A stretch of DNA of 64,000 nucleotides from Syncephalis plumigaleata (Eukaryota; Zoopagomycota; Zoopagomycetes; Zoopagales; Piptocephalidaceae). The number at the start of each line of letters is the position of its first letter. Within the stretch, counting starts at the first letter, position 1. The notes under the pieces are model-generated. The model searched no databases. It was given only the letters and a program-made list of their open reading frames with translations, and had not been told where the DNA came from. Location of the stretch: assembly GCA_025201365.1 (NCBI GenBank), contig JAIXMF010000001.1, positions 868,001 through 932,000 of the forward strand, given 5' to 3'. Shown here piece by piece: positions 1 through 12,800 of the stretch. A program made the translations under genes and the position numbers.

Positions 1-51
1 ATTTGTTTATTCTTTGATCGGTAGTCTACTTACTAGTACACTAGTTACAGT

Positions 52-831
52 ATGGTGAGTTATCGCTATTATAGATTGTTTGTTCTCTTTCTTTATACTA
101 ATGACTCGCGACTAGTCTTACTTTCTACCGCATTTAACCAATGGTACGTGTTAGAATCACTCGTTGAAAGCTTCATCTAGTTATTATATGAATCCTATTG
201 ACAATATGTGTGCATAGGCTGGCAAGTAGATCAGGCTATTCTATCCGAGGAAGATCGTGTAGTTATAATAAGATTCGGACATGATTGGGTAGGTTACTTG
301 ATAATAGTGTCTATATTATAAATGAATAATCACAGCATATTAACATTCATACTATTACAATGAAAGGATCCTATATGTATGCGTATGGATGAGACACTCT
401 ATGGTGTAGCAGAACGTGTAAAGAACTTTGCTGTCGTCTATCTAGTAGATATTACCGAAGTACCTGATTTCAATAAGGTATTTACTACTACTACTAGTAC
501 CACTAATAATAATACTACTGATGACCATGATGAATACATAGATGTACGAGTTGTACGATCCATGTACAGTGATGTTCTTTTATCGTAATAAGCATATTAT
601 GGTGGATTTAGGCACGGGTAATAACAACAAGATTAACTGGGCACTCGAGGATAAACAAGAGTTGATTGATATTATTGAAACGGTATTTCGTGGGGCTAGA
701 AAAGGTAATTACTAGCAATAGCAATAGCAGTAGCAGTAGTAGCAGTATTAATGATGATGTCTATTACTCACAATATAGGTCGTGGTCTTGTTGTATCACC
801 AAAGGATTATTCTACAAAATACAAGTATTAA
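52..831 (+). CDS. DIM1: DIM1/Dib1 U5 snRNP 15-kDa protein
   Basis: Thioredoxin-fold spliceosomal protein of the U5 and tri-snRNP particles. Six coding exons: 52-54 (ATG only), 116-143, 218-288, 367-477, 542-704, 779-831. Joined, they give exactly 142 codons, the length of human TXNL4A/DIM1 (known). Visible family landmarks are SYFLPHLTNGW at the start, VDQAILSEEDR, VKNFAVVYLVDITEVPDFNK, LGTGNNNKINWA and the terminal SPKDYSTKYKY. All junctions are GT-AG and in phase. The first coding exon is only the start codon, spliced at ATG|GTGAGT; the alternative is an upstream start outside the window, but the match to the family length favours this model. No frame gaps. The next gene on the same strand starts about 860 bp downstream. 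Confidence 0.96.
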
Positions 832-1687
832 TAAATGACGATTTAAATCCATTTATAACATTGACTACAACGTGTATGATCATTGTATTTGTTTGCAAAC
901 TGCCATAATAATGTGTTGCCTCTGTTTGTTCTACCATATATGACACGTATATGGCACGAGATTTACTAGCCACATCAAATCACATGCTACTGAAACAGAT
1001 AAGGTTGTGATTTACGGAAGAACCGTTTAGCGACTAGGAAGAGTCGAGTCTTGTTTGCTATCCGTCCACTTCTAATGCCTATGATGGTATACAGTCATTG
1101 TTACTAGCATGACTACGCTTGCCCCATGTATACATTGTCATGTTCATTAAGAGTGTCACAGTAGGACAGTGACTATCATAGACTGGATGTCCTTGTAAGA
1201 TACTACATGTCTCTATTACATGGTTACAGAAATAGTAGTAGAGCAGTATATTTTTGTTATATTTTTTCTCATTTGTTCGGTTTTGACTGGATTGATTTTC
1301 ATTCACTTTTTTTTCTCCGTACAAACACCAGCCTTTTGCTTTCTAGCTTAGCGAGTCGCGCGCTGTTACACACCTATCGATTTGGCTTAATAGGCCCTTC
1401 ATATTTCGTATTAATATCATTATTAATAATCATAGTATTGGCATACTGCGATAACGACAAAAATTCACTAACAACGGGTAACGAATCAACCAATTCCACC
1501 TCTTTCCTCTACTTGTTCGTGTAGTAGTTGCTTCTTCTTTTTCTTCTTCTTGAAGCTTGTAGACCTGCCGCTCCCTACGCTCACTCACTCTCACTCTCAC
1601 TCTCACTCACTTATTCGTTCACACACACACACCGATTGAGGTTTCTAGGTAACAACGAAAAGCGTAGGGGTGTGGCGGTACGCTTGC
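832..1687. other. Intergenic, DIM1 to P5B ATPase
   Basis: No convincing gene. Short open frames on both strands lack codon structure or recognisable motifs. A pyrimidine-rich CTCACT/CTCTCA repeat near 1575-1612, followed by a CA run, lies just upstream of the ATPase start and probably belongs to its promoter or 5' leader (inference). Confidence 0.6.
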
Positions 1688-4600
1688 ATGCTTAACAACA
1701 ATAGCAATATGAACTCGCGCCATGAGCAGCGTACTTTTATCGATGCAGCATCTGAGGAAACGACACATAGGCGTCAACAACAAGACGAAACCACTATGAA
1801 TCCCGCTAATGATATCGTTACTAGTAATAATAACGGCAGCAGCAACAGCATCTATGATCAAGTAGCTACACACAGGCAAGTATCAATGATATTGGTTATA
1901 TTCCATTCTCTCTCTTTGTCCTGTACATGTATGCATATAGTCTAACCTTGCAGCTCTAGTAACAGTAATGGGGAAAATGGGGAGAGTGAGCGGCATTTCC
2001 TATTAGCCACAGGGAGGTCGTCGTCATCATCAAACCATTCACGTTCGTCATCCTTTGATGGTCTTACAACGACGACTGCTAACACTGCCCTTCTTGGTCG
2101 TGATACGAATACTACGCATGATGCTAATGGTACCCTGTCAGGCCTACTGTTGCAGGCACTACACGTTCACGCGCGGTGACGTTTGGCTCTTTTGGTGCTG
2201 CAACAGAACCGGTTCATGCTACTGCCACTATGAATAATAATAACATGAATAGTAACAGCAATAGTATATATTCATCACGAGCGACAAGCCAAGCCGCTTT
2301 ACTCAACACGACATCCACGCCCACATCCACACGTTCCTCCGCCTTCCTTTTCGTTTGCTCCCGAGTTCCAGAATACGTTTAACACGCGTACCTCGCAATC
2401 GTCTACATCTTCCTCGTCTTCATCTACAGACGCGTATTCCGTTACACATCGACAGCGATATTCGAAAAACGGTAGTCGATCCTATACTATCGGTAGTACA
2501 TCTATTCATCGTCCAACGGATATTGATGTATTGTACGAGGTGGCTCGCCTGATTCAGAGACTACATCGGAAAACGAGACGGACGCTCAAGTACGTCGCCA
2601 CTTATGGCATCTGCAGCTGATTCGTCATTTACATCACGACGTGCATCTGGTGTAAGTAGTAATGCTGCTGCACTGCCACTGCCACTGCCATTGCTACCAC
2701 GGCTGCTACCACGGCTGTTACTTCGGATATAGCATCAAAATCAAAGCGTGCCATTGACAAGCATGTAGACACGTTTGATGCCATTGTAGTTGATTTCGAA
2801 GACAATGACATTGCACGATCTGATCCTAATGGTAGCAAGACGGCAGCCCGTATAGTCAATGCCACGTCTATTGATCCATCACGGCAACAACATATAATCC
2901 TATTAGAGGATGATCTTGAGGTAAGCTATTGCCATTACTTATCTCATTGAAATGACATCTAATAATATGATATGATATGACAATATAATAGTTAATTCTA
3001 TCAGCTTATAAATACGATCGTCGTTGGTTGTTCCTTTATCGATTGTTGTGCTGCTTTACAATCGGTATCTTCTATCTCATTGTACGTTGGATACCTCGAT
3101 TCTGGATCTCTCTCGTGGGACGACCATGCTTACTAGGTGAAGCAGAATGGGTGGTGATTGAGGTGAGTTGAATATGTATAGACAAGCTATCATTGTCAAT
3201 GAACATCATGCTAATGGATTATATGTCATATATTATCTGTATAGAATCAATGGAAGCAACTATCTATTGAACACATTTGTCGAATCAACTATAATGGCAA
3301 AATGTCTAATGTATTTTATAGTCAAAAAGATGAAGCAAAGTAAGGCTACAATACTAAAAGGAAAGGAAAGATTCAATTAACTAATTATTACATATATACA
3401 TATACATACATATATTGTAGACAGATGGTAATCGCTTACTTCCAATTATTAGCTATTTCAATCATCGGTATATGCGATTTATTTATCATCCTAAGCGACA
3501 ATTGTTCATTCAAACAAAGTAAGTAGCATGCTTATGATGATTAGTATGCAATTAGACGCGTGTCACTTATTAATGTCATTGTATAGTGCATGGATGGACG
3601 CCAACTGGATGGATCCTGCCGTGTGTCGACGTGGTATTTCTCGTGCTGTACACGATGAACGTATGGTTGTATTCGGACCTAATCTTGTAGATATTGAAAG
3701 TAAATCCATTCCTCAATTACTTGTTGACGAGGTAAGTATACTTACTTGGTATAATTACTAGCATTGTTTACTGATGATGAATAATGCTCTACTAGGTGCT
3801 ACATCCATTTTACATCTTTCAAGTATTCAGTGTTATTCTATGGGGATTCGACGAGTATTACTATTATGCGGCGTGCATTGTTATTATATCGGCATTCTCC
3901 ATTGGGCAGACCTTGATTGAAACACGACGTAATGTTGATCGTATGCGTAAAATGGCACGCTTCGTATGCGAGGTTCGTGTATTCCGTGATGGACGCTGGT
4001 TGCAATTGACATCAGAGGATCTCGTGGCGGGTGATCTCATTGATATTGGCAATCTACAAACCTATCCCTGCGATCTACTACTACTATCGGGCGATTGCAT
4101 TGTCAATGAAAGTATGCTAACCGGCGAGAGTGTACCTGTGTCGAAAACACCCTGTGAGCCGAATGCTCTAGCAAACTATGATCCAGTGGCATCTAACGCA
4201 TCGCCTGAACTTGCACGACACTTTCTATTTGGTGGCACAAAAGCGGTACGTGTTAGACCCGGTAGTGGATGGAATAATCAGCCGGTAGCCGTTGCTATGG
4301 TATTACGCACCGGATTCAACTCGACTAAGGGCGCGCTCGTTCGATCCGTGCTCTATCCGCGACCAAATCGATTTAAATTCTATCGCGATTCATTCCGATT
4401 CATCGGTGTGCTATCGGCCATTGCAGCTGTCGGGTTTGCCGCTAGTGTAGCGAATTTCGTTAGACTTGGTCTTACCTTCCACAGGATCATTCTACGTGCG
4501 TTGGATCTGATTACAGTGGTGGTGCCACCCGCTCTTCCCGCCACACTATCTATCGGTACGAATTTTGCCATTCATCGTATGCGTAAGGCCAATATCTTTT

Positions 4601-6878
4601 GTATTAGTCCGCCTCGGGTCAATGTTGCAGGCAAGATTAACGTCATGTGCTTTGACAAGACGGGCACACTCACCGAGGATGGTCTCGACGTGTTGGGTGC
4701 ACGTTCCATTGATCGATCGACCGATAGTTTCGATCAATTGGTCGATCAAGCCAAGAAGCTCTACTGCCCGCCTAGTCAAGAGGATGCTGCCACTGACGCG
4801 CATCTCAACTTGTTCCATGCCTTGGCCACTTGTCACTCGTTGAAGCTGGTCGACAATGAACTTATTGGCGATCCACTCGATCTGAAGATGTTCGACTTTA
4901 CAGGCTGGACACTCGAGGAGAGTGGCATGGCCTCGGCCGGTGTTCCTCGTGCCATGGCCAACAACGAGGCACCCGCTCTATTTGGCGGTGTCGTACCCAC
5001 TGTGGTACGTCCACCCGACACACACGCCATGAATCTGTCGGATCTCATCGTCATACGGATAGTACCACGGGTGAAGTAATCAACGACACGATGATCGAGT
5101 TGGGTATACTACGATGCTTCGAGTTCTCGCCGGCACTTCGACGTATGAGCGTGCTCGTTAAACAACTCGGTCAGCAATGCACCGCGGCTTATGTCAAGGG
5201 AGCACCCGAAGTGATGAAGGAGATCTGTCGACCGGACACCTTACCCGATGACTTTGACAAGCTACTGGCCACCTACACGCATCGCGGCTATCGAGTCATC
5301 GCTTGTGCGGGAAAGAGTATGGATCAATTGAGCTGGGTCAAGTCTCAACGAATCAAGCGGGATCAAGTGGAAAGCGAGCTTATCTTCCTAGGATTTATTA
5401 TCTTCGAGAATAAGTTGAAGGCGCCCACAGCCGGAGTGATTGAAACGCTACACGGTGCCAATATCCGTCAAATCATGTGCACGGGCGATAACGTATTGAC
5501 GGCAATTAGCGTTTCACGAGAGTGTGGCTTAATACGACCGGAATTGCAGATTTACGTGCCACGCTTGAATACGAATAAGCAAGCAATGCTCAAGAACAAC
5601 ACGACCACGTCAAATGACGAGGGACGCGAAAGTGAGTCAACCCTATCCGCGATTATATGGGAGAATGTCGACTCGCCCGAGTATCGACTAGATCCGTACA
5701 CGCTCAAAGTACTCGATCATCCCGTGTCATCGACGACGACAACAGCAGCAATGACGAGCAATGAATTGCAGTAGTTGATCGACCACGCTTTACACCAGAT
5801 CGAGATTACGAATTAGCCATTACGGGTGAAGTATTCCGTTGGATGGTGGATAATGCACCACGCCAAGTACTACATCGTATGTTGGTCAAGAGTTCCATAT
5901 TCGCACGTATGTCACCGGATGAAAAGCAGGAACTAGTCGAGAAACTACAGGAACTAGGCTACTGCGTTGGATTCTGCGGTGATGGTGCCAACGATTGCGG
6001 TGCCTTACGCGCAGCCGATGTGGGCGTGTCACTCTCGGAGGAAGAAGCCTCAGTGGCGCACCATTCACTAGTGCCATCACTGACATTCGATGTGTTATCA
6101 AGGTGATCCGCGAGGGTCGAGCAGCACTAGTCACCAGTTTCAGTTGTTTCAAGTTTATGGCACTCTATAGTATGATTCAATTGTTACTGTGGGCCTACTT
6201 TACAGTTTCGCCTATCAACTAGCCGATCTACAATACTTGTTTATTGATCTGTTCATCATCATGCCAGTTGCCATATCCATGGGACGTACCGGTGCTTATC
6301 CTCGATTGTCAACACGTCGACCTACCGCTAGTCTTGTCTCTCACAAAGTGCTAGCCTCGATTGGAGGACAGATTGTGGTGCAATCGGTATTCCAGCTGGT
6401 CGTCTACTATCTTACAATGAGTCAGCCATGGTATGAAGCACCACCTGCTCCACATCCCGATGATCCAAATGTACTATGCTACATCAACTCGACACTATTC
6501 AGCTTCTCTTGTTTCCAGTACATCTTTGTGGCTGCCGTGTTTAGTGTGGGTGCACCATTCCGTCGATCAATGTTCAGCAATGCATGGTTCGTCCTCTCGA
6601 TGGTGCTCCTATTCGGCATATCCGTTTATTTAACGGCATTCCCCTCGGCAACCATACGCAATTGGATGGAGATGATGCCTATACCATTATCGTTTGCACG
6701 CGTGCTACTCGGTCTTATGGTGGGCATGCTAACTGTTACCTATCTAGTCGAAGTGTTCATGGCACCTCGATTTGCTCGATTATCAAAGCGACTAAGAATG
6801 ACCCTACGACGATGGCGTGGTCTACCCGCCAAACAAACGATTAAGCCCTACAAGGTGGCACTTCAATCATTCCATTAA
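1688..6878 (+). CDS. YPK9: P5B-type P-ATPase (Ypk9/ATP13A2 family)
   Basis: P5B ATPases are endolysosomal or vacuolar polyamine exporters (family knowledge). Exons: 1688-1875, 1954-2920, 2992-3162, 3421-3518, 3587-3731, 3796-6878; intron 1 is GC-AG. The N-terminal ~400 codons are Ser/Thr/Asn-rich, then come the P5 N-terminal membrane domain, the actuator LTGES (about 4125), the P5B signature PPALPAT (about 4525; P5A would read PPELP), the phosphorylation site DKTGTLT (about 4655), the nucleotide-binding domain, GDGAND (about 5980) and C-terminal membrane helices ending at TAA 6876-6878. The reading frame slips four times in conserved parts (near 5058, 5771, 6055, 6191), always by -1 and always consistent with one lost G; the family sequence continues across each point. 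In the low-complexity part (2150-2730) at least four more frame changes leave the exon structure unresolved. Assembly error is the likelier cause, but a recent pseudogene is not excluded. Confidence 0.9.
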
Positions 6879-7185
6879 TGTCTATAGAGATTTATCGCGA
6901 AAAGTTAAACCAATATAGTTGAGCAAGTCTATTTTCTTACATACAAACTACATTGCGTAGTTTTATATAAATATTTAATTAGTCAATAAAGTAAACGCAT
7001 ATATTATTATGATCTACATTACTAATCGTGATGATTTTTTACTTTTATTTTGTAAGTTTTCCCGATGTTATGATTCCGCTTTCCGGTTACACTTCTCTCT
7101 TTCTTTCTTTACGCGTTTATCGTAGACCATAAGAGAAGTTGACTACTGTTAGTGTTATTGCAGTTGTAGATCCTTTTTGTTAATC
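6879..7185. other. Intergenic, P5B ATPase to MIA40
   Basis: AT-rich spacer with an AATAAA at about 6985 suitable for the ATPase 3' end and a T/C-rich stretch (7095-7115) before MIA40. No gene seen. Confidence 0.6.
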
Positions 7186-7643
7186 ATGACCAACTCGTCT
7201 AATGACACTTCTTCATTGTCGTCAACCTCGACCACTTCAGTCACGAATAACGAAACAGCAACAACAGCAACAACAAAACCTGACACGGATACTGGTGCAG
7301 CTTACAATGAAGAGACAGGCGAGATCAACTGGGATTGTCCTTGTCTAGGTGGTATGGCTGAGGGTCCGTGTGGCGAGGAATTCAAAACGGCATTTAGTTG
7401 TTTCGTCTACTCGGAAGCAGAACCTAAAGGTATCGATTGTGTGGACGCCTTTAAGTTAATGCAGGATTGTTCCGTAAACATCCAGAGATATATGCCGATG
7501 AACTAGCGGATGACGATGATGTAGCTAGTAAGGAACTAGAAGGGCTAGAAGGACTAGAAGAAGAGTTCTGGGCTAGAGACGAAACATCTCGTCTAGATGA
7601 AGAGGCACGTCAATTATTGTTGGAAGAGACTGCACCGCGATAA
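7186..7643 (+). CDS. MIA40: Mia40/CHCHD4 oxidoreductase, short form
   Basis: Mia40 drives oxidative import of Cys-rich proteins into the mitochondrial intermembrane space. A Ser/Thr/Asn-rich leader is followed by the redox motif CPC (NWDCPCLGG) and two CX9C pairs ([11 protein letters not shown] and [11 protein letters not shown]), the full family signature. The frame slips once at about 7470, where TGTTCC stands for the expected [10 protein letters not shown]; one extra T gives the canonical sequence and an acidic tail ending at TAA 7641-7643. That makes about 152 aa without introns. There is no N-terminal presequence plus TM anchor as in yeast Mia40, so this resembles the soluble short form of animals and plants (inference). 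The start is ATG 7186; an in-frame TTG lies 9 nt upstream. Confidence 0.92.
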
Positions 7644-7922
7644 TCTCATCCTTGAGTGTGTAGATCCACTAACAAACAAACATACATACAAACAAACAGG
7701 TAGTTTCCATTATTTAATGAAAATACCGTGTTATCATTATTATAATTACTGCTATTATTGCTGTTATTGCTACTATTAATAAATAGCTATTGAAAGTGTA
7801 TATTTATCTATAAATGATGATGAATAAATAGGTGTGTATGTACAGTCTACATCTACTGTTACGTAGCCTTTGTTGTCAACTTTATCCTCATCTCACTCGT
7901 ATTTCTCTTGTTCATTAACAGT

Positions 7923-9489
7923 ATGGATGTTACTACGTCACTCAAGGAACTAAGTCAGCAGGGTCATCCTGTTGCCGGATATAAACAACTGCTAGTTCGT
8001 CTGTTTGAAGAGCCTGCTCGTTTATCTCCACCGTCTGCGGCATTACGTCCTATCCTTGACGCTATTGTACGCGAGGAAGTCAATCTACTGGTGTCTCGTC
8101 AAGTGTTGGATGAACTATGTAATAGTGTTAGCACGTTGCCGTCTGATGCAGCACAGACGGTGTTGATTGAAGGTACAGCTGCAATGACTACACGAGCGGT
8201 ATCGTTTGAAGAACAAGTAAGTAGTATTGCGTTGTATATATCGAGATAGATATAGATATATAGAATAGCACGGCTTACTTTCTAGTATTAGATTACTCGG
8301 TTTCAAGAAAAGCTAGCTGCACTCTACGAGGAGGAAGAAGACTGGCATAATGCAGCTCGTGCCCTACAGCGTATTCCCCTAGAGTCGGGACATCGGTGAG
8401 TAATATTAGACATGAATGTTGCTTTCAATATGCTTTGTATATTTATTGATTATCTATCACGAACATAACATTTAGTGTGATTGCTCCGACTAAACAATTA
8501 AAAACGTATATTCACATTGTACGTCTACTCTTGGCCGATGATGATGCAAACGAGGCGGAACTAGTGTTAAATCGAGCGGCCTTGTTGATTCATGATGCGG
8601 GCGATCAAGAGGATCAAATCCACTTTAAATTGTCGCAAGCTCGTATTATGGATGCAAAGCGTCGATTCCTCGAGGCGAGTATGAAATACTATCAGCTTAG
8701 TTTCGAGACATGTGTGGAAGAAGGGGAACGTCGTGAATGCTTGTAAGTAATAGTATCACTAGTAAATAACAATAAGAGGGAAACGAGGCAAGTCATGGCT
8801 AGTTGCTCATTAGCACATATATATACATATATATATATATATACATATAATCTAGAAAGCAAGCAGTTATTTGTGCCGTATTATCACCCGCTGGTCCACA
8901 ACGATCACGTATTCTTGCCATGCTTTATAAGAGTGATAGAACGCGTGAACTCGTTGGCCTATACTCAATACTTACCAAGGTGTACCTCGATCGTGTACTA
9001 TCCCCAGAGGATGTAGCGCTATTTAACGAGCATCTCTCGGATCATCATCATGCCACCCTTGCCGATGGTAGTACTGTACTCGATCAAGCGGTATTGCAAC
9101 ACAATGTACTTAGTGTTTCACGCCTATACGACTACATTAAAGTGAGTGAACTGGCACGTCTGCTCGATGTGTCCGAGAGTAAAGCGGAAGCCATTGCCGC
9201 TCGTATGATAGGCGAGAGTCGAATACACGGATCGATCGATCAGGTGGCGCGTTTAATCGCTTTCGAACGAGCACCCGTCGTGGAACCGACACGCGAGACG
9301 ACCGATGCCACCACAGGAGCGAATGCCGGTCGTGGTGGTAATACCGCGTTGGAACCATCATCGGCTCGCGTGTTAACACGTTGGGATGAACGATTACAAA
9401 CGCTATGTGCCCATGTAGAACAAGTGGTAGAGGAGATTGTAGAGAAACACCCCAAATGGACCAAGCAGCGAGCCAGTCAATGCGTTTAA
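7923..9489 (+). CDS. CSN4: COP9 signalosome subunit 4
   Basis: CSN4 is a PCI-domain subunit of the COP9 signalosome, which removes Nedd8 from cullins. Exons 7923-8216, 8292-8395, 8476-8742 and 8856-9489 give 432 aa, close to human CSN4 (406). Landmarks: LAALYEEEEDWHNAARAL (TPR-like helices), IHFKLSQARIMDAKRRFLEA, AVLSPAGPQRSRILAMLYK, then the winged-helix PCI part with LARLLDVSESKAEAIAARMI and IHGSIDQ. All junctions are in phase and no frame gap is seen. Intron 3 (8743-8855) carries an AT-dinucleotide tract. The coding end at WTKQRAS aligns with the family end. A retroelement LTR begins 32 bp after the stop. Confidence 0.95.
8812..8850. repeat. AT-dinucleotide tract in CSN4 intron 3
   Basis: Imperfect TA/CATATA repeat of about 40 bp ending just before the acceptor TCTAG at 8855. 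Confidence 0.8.
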
Positions 9490-9521
9490 TTGTCAATGTA
9501 TATCGACAACAAATGATATAT

Positions 9522-9831
9522 TGAGGTACGGGTTGGTTGACTCGTGTCATGGGGAGTGGAGTCTCTCCGGTCCTGGATGTATTATTCTGGGTAGTGCTCG
9601 ACATAGCTTCGCTCACGTATAGTATCTCGCTGTTGAACTCTCAACAACCTCTTGCACTCGCAATAACACTAGACAATAAAACGATATGATAACTCGAACG
9701 ATGATTCTTTTATTCATAATAATGTGTACTGGTATTTATACCAAAGCTTAAGTAGCGGAGCGCCACTAGCTTATCAGCTTTTACCCAGGTATTTATCTGT
9801 ATTCCAACGGCGACCGGGTTATAGTCCCACA
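9522..9831 (-). repeat. 3' LTR of the Ty3/Gypsy element
   Basis: A 310-bp direct repeat partner of 14804-15113 at a constant offset of 5282 bp. It holds AATAAA on the + strand (9675-9680) and on the - strand (9709-9714), so it could end transcripts in either direction. The sequence just inside it in element orientation, GTGGGCCCCGGTGGT, is the likely polypurine-type priming site. Confidence 0.95.
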
Positions 9832-9870
9832 ACCACCGGGGCCCACTTGAAGTCTCTAGATCTACTTCAA

Positions 9871-12800
9871 CTAGTAGCCGATCTTTATCGGCGCATTATA
9901 CCTTTTCAGCCGGTTGCCGGATACCGAAGTCTTTAACCTGGTCCCATCTAGTTCCGCAAGACCGTATACTCCTTTGTTCGGTCGTTCCACTACTACATAC
10001 GGTCCGACCCATCTATCCTTTAGTTTCCGGTCTAACTTCTTCATGGGCCTAGTATCCAACATCAAGACCATGTCTCCTTCTTCGAGCGGTTCCTTCCTTA
10101 AAGTCTTCTTACTGTCATAATACCGCTTATTATATTCTCTCGACCTATCGAGCTTTACTCCCGATATCTCCCTCACCCATCCATTCCTCAATAGTTGCGT
10201 TGCCCGAGCAGCTATCAATTCTGATGTCGTCATCTCCTTCTTCCACTCTATTCCCATCCACGTCTCTTCTTCTAAATCAAAAGGCAGCGCGCACTCCTGT
10301 CCATATACTAGTCGGTACGGACTTTGCTGAGTTGTCCTTTTCGTTGTGATCCGATCAGCCCATAATACCGCATGTAGGTATTTCGGCCAGTTGTCCTTGT
10401 CGTCACCAACTACTTTCGCTAAACCTTGAATAATCTCCTGATGTCCTCTCTCTACCATCCCGTTCGCTTGCGGATGATAAGCTGTCGTCAAATTAAGCTG
10501 AATTCCATTCGCCATCGCTAGCTCCTTCATCTTCTTCACGTTCAACTCGCCTCGATCTGCCACCACCTGTCCAGGTATGCCGAATCGACATATGACGTCC
10601 TCGTACAGGAATCTGTAAGCCTCCCCGGATGTCTTGTCGGTAAGCGCTCTCGCCTCTACCCAGCCACTAAAGTCGTCTCTAGCCACGGCAAGATACTTCT
10701 CACCCGTGGTAGCTGTAGGAAATTGTACTAAGTCAAATCCTATCCTCTTGAATAGTGTCGAACCTATAAATGGCCGTAATTCCTCCACTTGCTGATGTTG
10801 ACTCCTTCTTTGACACGCATCACACGCACTAACCACTTCCTTACAAGTCTCGTACATCCCTTTCCAATGAAACCGATCACTACACAACCTGTACGTCGCT
10901 TCCACTCCTCGGTGTGCAAACGGACTCTTCTGATGCACAGTGTTCGCTATTCTTGTTTGCTCTTCTTCCTTAATGATGGCCCTCTTCGGCATCCCACTCT
11001 TCGTTCGTCGGAATAATAGCCCGTTGTGCAGGAAGTACTTCCTCGCCTGCGCTATGACACGTCTACGTTCCTTCGGCTCCATCCCTTTGTGTAACTCCCC
11101 CTTCTCAAGATAATGAAGCAGGTAATAAAAAGGGTGATCACTGTAAGTTGTCCCCACACTACCTTGCTCAACTCTTTCTTCCATCATTCCGTCTTCGCCT
11201 CCCACTTCTTGTATAGAATATACCCATAGTGACTCGTCCTCTCCGTCGTCGGCATCACTCAGCTCTTCTTGCTCCGAGTACGTTCGGCTCAACGCGTCAG
11301 CCACTACGTTCTTCTTCCCCGGCACATGACGTATTCCGAAATCGAATAACGTAAGGTAAGCCACCCACCTGCTGGCCGCGTCATTCGGTAGGTCGGGCTT
11401 CTGAAGCATCCCGATCACCGGTCGTGCGTCGGTTTCTATCACAAATCGTACTCCATTCACATATTTACGCATCTTCTTCACCATTTGGTATAGGCCAAAC
11501 AGCTCTCTCTTGATTTGCGCATACCTTCTCTGCGTTGCGTTAAAGAGGCAACTCTCGTATCGCACGGCGTAACGCTTGCCCTCCTCGTCTTCTTGCCCTA
11601 GTACCGCTCCTGCTCCCACCGGACTCGCGTCCACGGTGAGAATGAGTGGCCTGTCCTCGTTCCCGTACACTGGAGGTCTAATGACAGGTTGACTGCTAAG
11701 ACTATCCTTCAACTTATCAAATGCAAGTTGTTGACCTTCGCCCCAATGAAAACACACGCTCTTCTTCTGTAAGTGATACAACGGCTCCGCGATGATCGAG
11801 AAGTTAGGCACGAACACACGATAAAACGCGCAGCATGCTACAAATGACCTAACATCTTTCTTCGTCCTGGGCACTGGCCACTTACGAATCCGCTCTACCT
11901 TGTCAGGCGTAGTAGTTCGCCCTTCCCGCGTACACTGAAAACCCAATACCTCGACCTCAGACATGCCGAAATAACACTTCTTCCCACTGACTGTCAGTCC
12001 GGCCTCCTTCAGCGTGCTGAGTACATTCACTACATCCTCGACGTGTTCGTGTACGAACTTTCGAACACCCTTCGTCACCTCGGTGGAGTCCGCCACGGTA
12101 GGTCCCTTGATTACCCCGTCGTCGACGAATATGGCCACCTTCTCTGGAATGTATCGTTGTAACACATGATTCACTATCCTCTGGAATACTCCTACGCTGT
12201 TGCACCATCCCATAGGTAGTCTAGTCATGCGGACTAAACCTATTGGCGTACTCAGCGAGAATATATCGCGATCCCTGCGGTCAACTGGTATCTGATCGTA
12301 TCCTGAATATAAATCGAACGTCGTAATGATAGATCTTCCCGACACGTCCTCGGTCAACTCCTCACTCAACGGCGGCGCATTCGCGTTCTTCACGGTAACG
12401 GAATTCACTTGCTGCAGGTCTTGTATGAATCGCAACTTCGACCTGTCCTTCTTGGCGATAACAAACCAACGATTGCTGTACGCGCCAGTACTCGGCTCGA
12501 TAATCCCGTTGTCCATCTTGTCCCTCAGTAACTTCACTACCTGGTCAAACATAGCTCGCGGAAGTGGAATGGACTGTTGTTGCCACGGCGTATGCGCGAC
12601 CGTAGGTATTCTAACGGGCGCCTGAAACTCCGGCTTGACCATGCCCATCTCACTGTCGTCGAACGCGAAGGCTCGATCTACCTCCTTCAACCGATCCTTG
12701 AAATGCTGTATCTCCTCCAGGGATAGATTCCCGTCACCTATCTTCAATTCGTCGATCCTTTCCTCGGTCAATCGTATGTTGTCCTTCGTTACATTGATCG

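Noticed and set aside
1079-1524. Overlapping 81- and 105-codon frames between DIM1 and the P5B ATPase
   Set aside because: Opposed strands, biased composition and no splice or motif support.
9137-9616. 159-codon minus-strand frame that starts with the same residues as the retroelement polyprotein
   Set aside because: It is only the copy of the frame's first codons in the 3' LTR reading out into antisense CSN4.
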